A stretch of 21,442 nucleotides of DNA, taken from IMG/VR virus record IMGVR_UViG_3300030943_000190, positions 1 through 21,442 of that record. One strand, written 5' to 3'. Shown piece after piece: positions 7,080 to 16,269 of the stretch (position 1 is its first letter; every line of letters begins with the position of its first letter). The position numbers and the translations under genes are program-made. The DNA comes from a virus. The notes below the pieces were generated by a model that saw nothing but the letters and a program-made list of their open reading frames with translations, searched no databases and was not told the DNA's origin.

Positions 7080-10000
7080 TTATTGTCTCGTGTTGATCAG
7101 CTTGATCGAGTGCGCAGAAATCATAGACGTCTTGAAGATGTCGGTAAATTCAAAATTCAATGACAGCGCATCGTAGAGCAGAGTGAAGAAGATTTCGTTG
7201 ATTTGGGTCGGTTTAGCGTTTTCCCAAACATCATCAAGGAACTTTCTTGTGCTTGCCGGGGTTTCGAAATATTTATCGATATTCATAAGATCGAAACCAG
7301 TGAACGAGATGAAATCAGGAATCTCAATCACTGTGCTAGACTGATTGACAATTCGAAGACTTGTGCTCTTGATTGTGCTCTTGATCGATGCGACAGCCAG
7401 AGACTGATCGACAAAGATTTGATCTTTACCAAAGCCATACTTCTTCTTCGTGTTGTGCTTCTCATCATAGCGAATGAGCTTCGTTGAAGGGATCGATTCT
7501 CCGATATGGTTCTGGCCTACGGCAGCGTCGGTGATCAAGTCCCAAAGCTTCTTCGGAATGCGAGTCTTCTGAGATGGTTTGATCAGAGTCCACTCGGTAT
7601 GAGTGTTCTTGTGATCCAAACCATCCAAAGAATCACGAAGAGTAAAGTCTTTCGTGAAGCGAATCTTGTACGAATCATCGCGGCGAGCAAACTGATTCAG
7701 ACCGTAGATGATGAACTGATTGTAGCGGGTCGGATACTCTTCGTACTCGATCTTCGCTCCTTGAAGGATTGCGAAAGTATTGGTGTTTGTCTTGAGAAGA
7801 GCAGCAGCACTTTGGAGAGTAATGTTACGACCGTCGGCCACCACATTCTTACCGGAAACCCAGAAATAGTACTTGGTCTGGACCAATGTGCCTTCAGAGT
7901 TGTAGATGTCTTTCGTGGTGTACTGATAGTCGTACTTGTACTGGACGAGCTTGAGCGGCTTGTCGGCTGTTGGATTCGTCGATGGTTCGAAAGAAAGCTC
8001 TTCATCCGAAGGTTGATACTTTCGGATGACGACTTTGATCTTGTCGCCGACGTTGATCGCCGAGTTGATAGTGACCAGATTTCCGGTGATGCCATAGTTG
8101 GTGTCGGCCAAGAACATGCCATTCTTGTAGACAAAGACGCGATCAGTGATCAGCTCGAGATTCTGCGAGAACTCAAGTTGTTTGACAACACCATCAAACT
8201 TCATGGTCTTGATCTCGTCATTCATCAAGACCCACGAACCCCACTCGTAGACATACTTGCTAATCGTCTTACCAAGGTGGGTACGACCATCTTTAAGCCA
8301 GGCTTGAATGTCTTCATGGATCGAAGGAAGTTCTTGATCGATAGCGACATAGTCGCCGTACACTGGTTCCCAGTTGTTGTATGGAACATCATTGTCAGCA
8401 GCAAGTTGAGACACCGTTGGTTCAATCCAGGCGGCCCACTTAGAGACACCAGTCGAAGGTTCGAGGTCAGTAGTGATGAACGGCATCTTCACATTAGCAT
8501 TGATCACTGAGAATGCATACACATCATGAGAAGCATTCCCAAACTGGTCAGCAATGACTACAGTCTTATTTGGATCATTGAAATACGCGCCAGTCGTCTT
8601 AGCTGAGATCGTGATGCCAAGAATATCGAAGTTGAAGCTGACACGAACGCCATTCACTGCCGGAACTGTAGAAATTTCCAGGCGTTGCGAGAGACCTGTG
8701 GTCACTGACGTAGCCACCAAGTAAGTAGCCGTCCCAACCACTTCTTTTCTGAAGATGATCTGGCCAAGATTGTTCTTGATCAGGCCAATCGAATCGTCAG
8801 CATTGACTTCGATCTTTCCGTCAACAAAGAACGTTGGGTCAAAGACCAGACCGTTATGGACCGGTTGGTTGTTGTACTCGATGAATGGGTCGGTCGAGGT
8901 GCCAATGACACAGTACTCAGCACCAATGAGCTCGGCCGTACCAATGAGCTTTCCATCAGTCTGGCACGAGAGGTAAGCACCTTCCACCAGACCATGAGAT
9001 GACAACGAACCAACCAAAGCTGCAACCACAGTTGCACCAAGAGAAACAGTCGCCGAAGCAGAGAAGAGTTTGACCCCAGTGTCAGCAGATTCGATGAATG
9101 ATCTTTGGCTGAGGATTGGGTTCTTTGAGTGCTTCCATCCAACAACACGATACTTCCAAGATCTGGTTCTCGAGTACAATTCTTTAAAGGCCGGGACACC
9201 AGAGTAACGCTGTCTAGGACTGACGGTAGGATCATCCTTTTGAGTCTCGATGTAAGCAACCCAATTGTTTGGATGGACTACCGACTCAGTCCATTCAGCG
9301 ACTTCGACCAGTGAGGCGTCAGAGATAGCACCCCATCTCGAGATACGCTCATTGACGTCCGGGAAGATCTTGTCATCGTAGTACGGGACATAGTCGAGGT
9401 TCTTGGTATTCCACCAGACTTTACCAACCTCATTCTCACCCCATGGGTGAAGCAGATCGTAGTTCTGATTCTTAGTCGTTCTGGTCGAGTAGTTGTACTT
9501 CGCTGGGTTCACGCTCGACTTGATATCGATGATCTCGATAGCCTCAGAAGGATGCGAATCACGAGCCGGATCCCAGAGAATGATGTTGTCGTAGATCACT
9601 GAGTTGTTGCGATAGTCGATGATCTTCGCTGGATTGAACTTATCGAAAGCTGGACCATAGCAACGCACGGTGACTCTAGTGATTGGGACTCCACCAATCT
9701 CATTAGAATTGAATTGAATGGTGGTCGAATTGATACGTTCAAACATCAAGTTGTTGTTCTCAAGCAGCATTGAAGTTGAATCGTACGGGATCAGTGAGTC
9801 ATCCATGCTTTCAACGTCAAAACCGGTTTCGATACGACCGAGTTCGGTCCCATCAGGAAGGAACACGCGGACCAAGTCGGCAATGATCTCTTTCCCATTG
9901 GAATCAACCAGGTCGTAAGGCACACCGAGCAGCAGACCAGTTGGTTGAAAGATCTCAACTGATCCAATTTCATTTGCCACAAAATAGATCTTGCTGGCGG

Positions 10001-13000
10001 CGGTATCGTCAGGAGAGAACCACATGTCTTCATTTGTAGGTTCAACAGCGATGAAGCCAGTAGGAACTTCCTCGATTGCATATTTGTTGTCTTCGAGGAA
10101 CAAGAACTTCGTGAACTGTGTCGAGACCATGTTTGCATCGATCTTCAGTTCTGGGAAGACCTTTGGACGTGAGTCGCCGAATTCTGCAACCTTATAAGCC
10201 CAGTACTCATCAATCATGGCTTGCTTGTAGCGAACAGAGTTCACAAAAGCATCGATTGAGAAGTTCGAACCCTTGTTGTTGATCAGACCACGCCAGAAGC
10301 CGAACATGGATCTATCGGACATGTTCAGATCTTTAAAGTAATCCGGAACCTTGTAGCCGATCAGATCTCTAGCAGCAGAAGTCATCTGTGCATTAGAAGT
10401 TTGGTATTGTGGGTTGTAAACATTTTGCAGATCGTCAATCGTTGCATCGATGTTTTTGGTGACCTGGTGGTCAGTGACAAAGTGGCCACCAAATGAGATG
10501 CGGCCCGTGTAGTTAGCTTGTTTCTCACCTTCAATAAGCAGGCGACTGACGCGAACACCAAGGAACTCGTCGTACAACATCTGACCGCCGTTGGTGTAAG
10601 AATCAAACAAGACTACGTGTTCGTACTCATTGATGATCGCATTCAAGTTGAACATCGGAACGTCGGATACGATTTCAGTGATGTCATCATCTCTGAATAC
10701 ACGGATTGAACTGCTACCGATGCTCTCATTGCCGATGTCAGTGATGTACTGATTGATTCTCGAGTCATACACTTGGCTTGTGCCAAAGTTCGCAACCATG
10801 CCTCGTGGAGTCTTGATCCATACTTTGGACTTGAACGGGTTGAGGACAAAGCCAGCACCAGCATCAAGACCGGAATACTGGAGGTCAATGAACTTCTCAA
10901 TCTCCAAATTCCAGTTAGAGCTACGGCCAGTAGCCTCATCAATGATTGGCTCTTCGAAGTTGTTGAAGACCCAACCAGCATCTTCAAGGAACTTCATGTA
11001 TCCAAAGATGAAGCTTGCTACGTTCTGGATGCCTGTGATGGTGAACGGGGTGATTGCAGTGTAAATGTTGGTTGGGACCAGATATTGTTTCCAAGCGACC
11101 GGAGTGTTGCTACCGCCAAGAGCTGTGAAGCTGATCATTTTGCTGAGCTTCTCATTCTTCGTGGCCTGGTCATCGGTGGATTCGATCACTGGTTGTTCGA
11201 ATCCATAGAACGAAACGATAGGCAGTGACGGATTGAAAGTTTCAATCTTGTACACCCAATCAGAGCCATCACCGACAGGCACGTCGGTATTGTTCTTTCT
11301 TTCGATCGAGCCACGCTTAGCAAGCTGGACACGAATAGCCGTCAGCTGCTTCGAATCAGTGTTTGGATTCTCTTTGATTCGAACCATCATGTTCGTCGAA
11401 TCGATCTTGAATTGGTCCGTAGAGATCTTAAGGTTCTCGGTACTGATCAGACCACCAACTCTGTACCCAAGCATGACGACCCAGCTCTTGAGGATGCTTG
11501 AGCTCAACGAGATGTTCAGATCCTCGGAGGTAGCACGAGCCACTTGAGAAAAGACCTGCGACATGCCATGAATGATTCGAACCTTTGTCGGTTCGAATGT
11601 CGTAGTGATAGTTTCCAAGTCCGAGTTGTACTTAATCACAAAGCGATCACCGTTTCGGAACCCGTATTGATTCTGAGTTACGAGGAATCGAATGTCTGAG
11701 CTTTGGAACGGAACATCGACATGGCCGAAGCCAATGAACTTACCATCGGCAGCAACAGCGAACAGCTTATCGATAGCTGATTTGACCTCGACGGTAAAGA
11801 CACGATCAGCAGTCGCTACTTGGTAAGAGTAGACTTCAATAGCTCCATTCTGCGCGGTGTCGGTTACACTCTCATTGTGAACAACCAACTCTGATTGCTT
11901 CGGCTTACGAACGAGGTGGCGATCGATTTCGTACTCGTCCACTACGACTGTGTCCAGACCCCAAGTCTTAGTCACAAAGGTAAGCGGGTCAAGTTTGAAG
12001 TAAGCAATCAGCTCGGCGTACTTGAACTCGATCGACTTTCTCCAGATCAGTTCGATCAGACCATGATCACCGAACTCGTAACGAGCATCAATGCCAGAAG
12101 GAATCTTCTTCAAAAGCGCCTCGGACGCTTCAGGGAGCGCAGCATTGACATACGGTGGTAACAACGTATTGTCAGCAACGTTGACGCTCAGGGGGCGGCC
12201 TCCGATAGCCTCTTTGACATATGTCCACATTGCCGGCGTGAACGGAATAATCTGCAGCGAGTACATAACTGAAGCAAAGGTCTGCTTCTCCATTCCGACC
12301 ACTACCCAAGGTTCAAGGTTTGGACGGGCTGTACCGTACACTGCTTTGTACACGCTCTGCCAAGTAGCATAGCCAGTCCCAGCGGTGAACACAGCATTGC
12401 GGTAGTTCCACGTGAAAGCATCTTGCGAATCATAGCTCGTCGAGTAGATGTCAATGCCGTATTTCGCACCAAAGCGAGAGAACTCGTATTGCATCAAGCG
12501 AGTGAACTTCTCGGCTTGATTCACCTTCATCGTGTCGATATCCAATTTGACACCCGCAATAGGTGGGACACCGTCGTGAAGAACTGTTTCGACTTTGAGG
12601 ATCAGGTTGTTGACGATCAGGTCAAACTTGAGATTGGTCCAGGCACTTTTATTATCGCCAAGTTCCTGCCAGTAGGTCAAGGTTTCCTGACCGTTGAATA
12701 CACTCATTCTTTTTCTGAGAACGTTGGTATCACGATCGTACCAATAGTCACCAACTCTAGGACCGACAGGCTCAATAGCGAAGGAGTCAGATAGCACATT
12801 GTAGTAGTACACAGTGTTCGCCACCGTGTCGTACCAGAACTGTCCCTTGAATGGTTTGCTAGGCGGGATACCAGCGGTGATAATACCTGGGAGAGTCTGT
12901 CCGTTGGCGCGCTTGAACATCTTGCTTACGATCTTTTTGGCGTAGTCCGGGTCGAACTCGTAGGCTTTGGAAACGTGACCATCGTGGTGGACGATGACAT

Positions 13001-15584
13001 TCATGCCGAGATCGTTGTCAAACTTGAACATTGGCTTGACTTTGTCAGTCAGTCCAAGATAAGGAAGAGTCACAACGCAGTTCGGAATTGCTGAGGTGGT
13101 GTCGTTGAACAGTCGAGCCACATTATCGTCGATCACGGATGACGAAGAAAGCACTACGTTGTTTTGGCGGCTGTTGAAGGCGATGAAACGATCATAGATC
13201 GTGTCATTGAAATCTTCGATCTGAAGATTGATGCCTTCATCAGTGATCATCTCTGGGAGATTCTGTAGGACAAACTCTCTCATCGATGAAATGAAGGCAT
13301 CGTACTTTGAACGCATGAACTCAACCATGCTCATCGGTGAATTAGCTTCTTGAAGCATCAAGCCAATGAACAGGTTGTAATCACCATTGAACTGTTTGAT
13401 ATGACCACCAAGACCAAGGTCAACGTTCAAAAGCTTTCTGTAATTGTTCACACCAAAGTTCGAACCAGCAAAGCCGGATTGAGCCCCAATCACAGCGATG
13501 AAGTGCGAATGGAGGTCGCCTTGCTTGAATTGCGATTTCACAACATTGGAGATGTTGTGGAACAGTTGCTTAGGAATTTCCCAAGTGCCGTCATTGGCAT
13601 CCGGAGAGGTTTCAACAACACCGGCCGGTGGTGGCACCAAGAACTGACTTTGGTTCGAGTAATGCTTGAGAAGAGTGCCAAGCTTGTAGTAGCGAACAAC
13701 TCTGGTCAGAGTATCGACTTCGTTATTCACGAGGTCGGTCTTGAACATGAAAGTGCCAAGCTTGTAGAGCCACTTCGAGATAGGATCGTTTATGGCAGGC
13801 ATGACATCTTCGAAGTGTTCGAAGGCCGACCCTTCCATCAAGAACTGCCCAGCCTCATTGTAAAGCTTGAACTTTGGATGTTGGTTGTGTGTGGTCTTTG
13901 AAAGCGACGAGACCGCAAGTTCGGCTTCCATTGAGAGATTGAACTCAACAATAGGCATGGTTGCTTGGATCAGACTTCCAAGATCAAAGTTTGCTGCTTT
14001 CGCATCGCTGACATGAACCCAGAAGTTGCCAGTACTCCAACCAGAAGTACCACCCATCTCGATCACATGATACTCAGGATTGCCAAACTGATTGTGAGTC
14101 GGCTTGGTATCAAGAAGGTGACCGAACCAGTAGTAGTCTTTGTAGTTCTTGAGCTTCTGCGTATTGATCAGGTGGCCAGAAGTATCCGGCTTCACGTAGC
14201 GCGGCTTCACGATTTCGCCTGGAGCCCAGATCGATTTCAGAGCGCCACCCTTCTTGTAGAAATAGCTTTCGACAGTGTCAGCATCGATCAGACCATGTTC
14301 GAACAGATAGTCACCATTCGAATCAGAAACAATGCGGCGACCAATCACCGAGTCCAATGGCACTTCATTAGATTCAGAGTAGTAGAAGATCGAGCTAGCT
14401 TTTTTGGCGTGTGATCCATCAGCATGGTAAAGATTAAACAACGGGAGCTGATTGAGCTTCGTCTTGACTTGGTAGTAGAACTCACCGGTATCGGAAGGTG
14501 AACCTTCGCTGGTATGTTGATTGAGTTCCGACTCCATGAACAGTGAGTACTCGATAATTGGACGCGTGGCCTGGATACAATCAGGCAGTGAGAAGCCAAG
14601 ACCTGCAACATCATCAAGGTGGACCCAGAAATTCCCAACAGACCAATCAGAAACACCACCTCGTTCGATGAGGTAGTATTCTGGAACTGTGAGCTTGTTG
14701 AACTCGTATTCGATCGCCACAAGCGCAGTGTTGCTGTTCAGGAGTCTTGCAGTCCCGATGACCGGATTCTTGAAGTGAATAATCAGGTGGTTCTTATCAA
14801 CGTATTCAACGTTTGTCGGTTCGACATAACGTTGTTTGACAGTGTCAAAAACGCTGATCACTTTCGGATTGAAGCCGAGCTCGTGTCGAATCGACCAATC
14901 AGTTTGTGCGACACTGACCGAGAAGTGTGAGACGTAAATATTTTCGTTGAAATAGAAGTTTTCAACGCCAGCAGTGACATCAGACGTATCATCCATGATG
15001 CTGTACTGATCATCAAACGTAGTGACGTCCAGGCCATTGGTTACAACGGTCTTCTTCAGTGCGCTCAAAGATCTTCTGTAAGCCGGAGTGAGACGTTGAG
15101 TCTCTGAGACCAGCGAGTTGACCTGAGTATCATAGACCAGGTCGTACTTTGGGATCGACTCACAAAGGTGACCAACCCAGTAGTACTTGTTGTAGTTGCT
15201 GAACTTATCGAAGTGGATTGGAGGGGCGAAGTTGAAGCTCTTCGTCTTGCCCCATTCAGCAAAGTTCTTCACATCAACGCCCATGAGTTCCATCTTGTTC
15301 AGAACATCAGCGAACGAGTAGATTTTCTCTTCGGTACCGTGCTTGAGATAGATCAACGGTTGAAGGTCGTTGATTCTGCGATCAATGGTTTGTTGTGGGA
15401 CGTACGGGGAGTACGGATCGTAATCCTCTGAACGATTTCCAACGAACCCATAAACCGGCACGCTTTCTGATTTCGTAACGTACTTATTGAACATGTTACG
15501 AATCAGCGACGTGATAGTTTTGTCGCGGAACTGCTGCGGAAGCAGATTGCTTAAGTCAAGAAACGGCTTTTGGTAGTCTGACAT
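7080..15584 (-). CDS. Giant virion structural protein (2834 aa), baseplate/tail-associated
   Basis: One uninterrupted frame for a protein of roughly 320 kDa. It resembles very long structural proteins of T4-like cyanophages and other large myoviruses, which often follow the gp6 gene. Landmarks: LLPQQFRDKTI (14-24); a HFDKFSNYNKYYW segment (124-136) echoed by DYYWFGHL (483-490); a beta module at 231-284; a duplicated block at about 303-354 and 504-556 (GNFWVH, IQAT, PIxE); GQFWYD and GDYWYD at about 914 and 945; IDEYWAYKVAEFGD near 1790; VGKVWWN near 2045; HTEWTLIKPSQKTRIPKKLW near 2665-2685; YGFGKDQIF near 2715. No enzyme motif, signal peptide or membrane segment was noticed. Its only Shine-Dalgarno is a GAGG 12 bases upstream, so initiation may be modest. 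It heads a transcription unit with the 1085-residue gene. A scaffold role around the baseplate or tail is inferred. Confidence 0.85.
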   Translation of the reverse strand: MSDYQKPFLDLSNLLPQQFRDKTITSLIRNMFNKYVTKSESVPVYGFVGNRSEDYDPYSPYVPQQTIDRRINDLQPLIYLKHGTEEKIYSFADVLNKMELMGVDVKNFAEWGKTKSFNFAPPIHFDKFSNYNKYYWVGHLCESIPKYDLVYDTQVNSLVSETQRLTPAYRRSLSALKKTVVTNGLDVTTFDDQYSIMDDTSDVTAGVENFYFNENIYVSHFSVSVAQTDWSIRHELGFNPKVISVFDTVKQRYVEPTNVEYVDKNHLIIHFKNPVIGTARLLNSNTALVAIEYEFNKLTVPEYYLIERGGVSDWSVGNFWVHLDDVAGLGFSLPDCIQATRPIIEYSLFMESELNQHTSEGSPSDTGEFYYQVKTKLNQLPLFNLYHADGSHAKKASSIFYYSESNEVPLDSVIGRRIVSDSNGDYLFEHGLIDADTVESYFYKKGGALKSIWAPGEIVKPRYVKPDTSGHLINTQKLKNYKDYYWFGHLLDTKPTHNQFGNPEYHVIEMGGTSGWSTGNFWVHVSDAKAANFDLGSLIQATMPIVEFNLSMEAELAVSSLSKTTHNQHPKFKLYNEAGQFLMEGSAFEHFEDVMPAINDPISKWLYKLGTFMFKTDLVNNEVDTLTRVVRYYKLGTLLKHYSNQSQFLVPPPAGVVETSPDANDGTWEIPKQLFHNISNVVKSQFKQGDLHSHFIAVIGAQSGFAGSNFGVNNYRKLLNVDLGLGGHIKQFNGDYNLFIGLMLQEANSPMSMVEFMRSKYDAFISSMREFVLQNLPEMITDEGINLQIEDFNDTIYDRFIAFNSRQNNVVLSSSSVIDDNVARLFNDTTSAIPNCVVTLPYLGLTDKVKPMFKFDNDLGMNVIVHHDGHVSKAYEFDPDYAKKIVSKMFKRANGQTLPGIITAGIPPSKPFKGQFWYDTVANTVYYYNVLSDSFAIEPVGPRVGDYWYDRDTNVLRKRMSVFNGQETLTYWQELGDNKSAWTNLKFDLIVNNLILKVETVLHDGVPPIAGVKLDIDTMKVNQAEKFTRLMQYEFSRFGAKYGIDIYSTSYDSQDAFTWNYRNAVFTAGTGYATWQSVYKAVYGTARPNLEPWVVVGMEKQTFASVMYSLQIIPFTPAMWTYVKEAIGGRPLSVNVADNTLLPPYVNAALPEASEALLKKIPSGIDARYEFGDHGLIELIWRKSIEFKYAELIAYFKLDPLTFVTKTWGLDTVVVDEYEIDRHLVRKPKQSELVVHNESVTDTAQNGAIEVYSYQVATADRVFTVEVKSAIDKLFAVAADGKFIGFGHVDVPFQSSDIRFLVTQNQYGFRNGDRFVIKYNSDLETITTTFEPTKVRIIHGMSQVFSQVARATSEDLNISLSSSILKSWVVMLGYRVGGLISTENLKISTDQFKIDSTNMMVRIKENPNTDSKQLTAIRVQLAKRGSIERKNNTDVPVGDGSDWVYKIETFNPSLPIVSFYGFEQPVIESTDDQATKNEKLSKMISFTALGGSNTPVAWKQYLVPTNIYTAITPFTITGIQNVASFIFGYMKFLEDAGWVFNNFEEPIIDEATGRSSNWNLEIEKFIDLQYSGLDAGAGFVLNPFKSKVWIKTPRGMVANFGTSQVYDSRINQYITDIGNESIGSSSIRVFRDDDITEIVSDVPMFNLNAIINEYEHVVLFDSYTNGGQMLYDEFLGVRVSRLLIEGEKQANYTGRISFGGHFVTDHQVTKNIDATIDDLQNVYNPQYQTSNAQMTSAARDLIGYKVPDYFKDLNMSDRSMFGFWRGLINNKGSNFSIDAFVNSVRYKQAMIDEYWAYKVAEFGDSRPKVFPELKIDANMVSTQFTKFLFLEDNKYAIEEVPTGFIAVEPTNEDMWFSPDDTAASKIYFVANEIGSVEIFQPTGLLLGVPYDLVDSNGKEIIADLVRVFLPDGTELGRIETGFDVESMDDSLIPYDSTSMLLENNNLMFERINSTTIQFNSNEIGGVPITRVTVRCYGPAFDKFNPAKIIDYRNNSVIYDNIILWDPARDSHPSEAIEIIDIKSSVNPAKYNYSTRTTKNQNYDLLHPWGENEVGKVWWNTKNLDYVPYYDDKIFPDVNERISRWGAISDASLVEVAEWTESVVHPNNWVAYIETQKDDPTVSPRQRYSGVPAFKELYSRTRSWKYRVVGWKHSKNPILSQRSFIESADTGVKLFSASATVSLGATVVAALVGSLSSHGLVEGAYLSCQTDGKLIGTAELIGAEYCVIGTSTDPFIEYNNQPVHNGLVFDPTFFVDGKIEVNADDSIGLIKNNLGQIIFRKEVVGTATYLVATSVTTGLSQRLEISTVPAVNGVRVSFNFDILGITISAKTTGAYFNDPNKTVVIADQFGNASHDVYAFSVINANVKMPFITTDLEPSTGVSKWAAWIEPTVSQLAADNDVPYNNWEPVYGDYVAIDQELPSIHEDIQAWLKDGRTHLGKTISKYVYEWGSWVLMNDEIKTMKFDGVVKQLEFSQNLELITDRVFVYKNGMFLADTNYGITGNLVTINSAINVGDKIKVVIRKYQPSDEELSFEPSTNPTADKPLKLVQYKYDYQYTTKDIYNSEGTLVQTKYYFWVSGKNVVADGRNITLQSAAALLKTNTNTFAILQGAKIEYEEYPTRYNQFIIYGLNQFARRDDSYKIRFTKDFTLRDSLDGLDHKNTHTEWTLIKPSQKTRIPKKLWDLITDAAVGQNHIGESIPSTKLIRYDEKHNTKKKYGFGKDQIFVDQSLAVASIKSTIKSTSLRIVNQSSTVIEIPDFISFTGFDLMNIDKYFETPASTRKFLDDVWENAKPTQINEIFFTLLYDALSLNFEFTDIFKTSMISAHSIKLINTRQ

Positions 15585-15628
15585 GAGATGGAGAACCTCG
15601 AAGGCTGAAATATTTGATGGGTCACTTC

Positions 15629-15636
15629 TATTTATT
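15629..15636 (-). promoter_or_regulatory. T4-type late promoter for the giant structural gene
   Basis: AATAAATA on the minus strand, 45 bases upstream of the ATG at 15584. It sits within an imperfect inverted repeat (15628-15652). It is the only match to the late box in the 101-base gap after the terminase-like gene. Confidence 0.7.
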
Positions 15637-15685
15637 TCTGGAGAAGAAATAGAAAAATGACCACTTTTCGGCCTAGGTTCTCACA

Positions 15686-16219
15686 TCACAGGCTTACTAA
15701 AAGTCTTCCATTGCTGCTGGCTAGACCAGGCAACAGACACGCATAGATCTCATCGTCAATGCTTTCCATCGTTCCACAGCTGAAATCAAGAAAGACGTGG
15801 TTCAGTGTCAAGCCTCTGAAATAGTTTGGGCCAGCCGGGGCGAAGTTAATTCTGGAACCATTTGTGAGTCTGAGTTGTTTTCTATTCTTTCCATCGAAAG
15901 CTTCGTAGAATCCAAAGTAGCCAAAGATGTCCTCAATGATTGACACAATCATGTCTCTGAAATTCTCCGCGATAGCCAGGCGCTGAGTCATAACCATTGA
16001 GAAGTTGTTAGGTTTCAGAACAGATTCACAGGCGATAATCCCCAACCCAAAGGTTGTTCGACCGCTAGCTCTATCACCACTGACGTGGGTGATTCTTTCA
16101 CCGGATTCATACTCTTCAAACCAACGTTCTTGGTCGGCATTGAGAGGTCCTTTTGTGACGAATCGTTGGAGAAGATTTCTCAGATTCAGTTCACTATAGT
16201 CTTTATAGATATTTGTCAT
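15686..16219 (-). CDS. Terminase large-subunit-like ATPase fragment (177 aa), probably inactive
   Basis: Resembles the N-terminal ATPase subdomain of T4 gp17-type terminases, the DNA-packaging motor. Landmarks in order: a predicted helix with NADQERWFEEY (28-37); GDRASGRTT (48-56), which aligns with the Walker A box SRQLGKTT of T4 gp17 but has Arg54 for the catalytic Lys; LRLTNGSRINF (116-126) and NYFRGLT (132-138), like the segment before Walker B; HVFLDF (141-146), a Walker B with Phe146 for the catalytic Glu. It stops at GRLLVSL, where motif III would begin, so the rest of the ATPase and the whole nuclease domain are missing (gp17 has 610 residues). No terminase sequence continues in frame after the TGA. 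An in-frame TAG 12 bases upstream fixes the start. The Shine-Dalgarno is poor and no exact late promoter precedes it. Options: decaying remnant, repurposed paralogue, or split terminase. Confidence 0.7.
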   Translation of the reverse strand: MTNIYKDYSELNLRNLLQRFVTKGPLNADQERWFEEYESGERITHVSGDRASGRTTFGLGIIACESVLKPNNFSMVMTQRLAIAENFRDMIVSIIEDIFGYFGFYEAFDGKNRKQLRLTNGSRINFAPAGPNYFRGLTLNHVFLDFSCGTMESIDDEIYACLLPGLASSNGRLLVSL

Positions 16220-16240
16220 TTTTATTTTTCTCTATAGGAT

Positions 16241-16264
16241 GATGGAGACCTTTCGGTCTCCATC
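16241..16264 (-). terminator. Perfect hairpin with GAAA loop between gp6-like and terminase-like genes
   Basis: GATGGAGACC and GGTCTCCATC form a perfect 10-bp stem with a GAAA (GNRA) tetraloop on the minus strand, beginning five bases after the gp6-like stop codon. No U-run follows (ATCCTATAG), so it is not a standard terminator. It may be a weak terminator, an RNA-stabilising 3' end, or a leader element of the terminase-like gene. Confidence 0.5.
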
Positions 16265-16269
16265 GCTAT

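Noticed and set aside
7506-8510. Plus-strand open frame of 334 codons inside the giant gene
   Set aside because: It is opposite the most family-typical C-terminal part of the giant protein, lacks a ribosome site and promoter, and has no recognisable features.
15650-15685. Possible terminator after the terminase-like gene (GGCC/GGTC stem before AUUUUUC)
   Set aside because: The stem has only four pairs, one of them G-U, with a 7-base loop. It is too weak to call.
15640-15686. Intein or intron splitting the terminase-like gene, with the rest just downstream
   Set aside because: Translation past the TGA gives a short unrelated peptide that soon stops, and no intein or intron signals are seen before the next gene.
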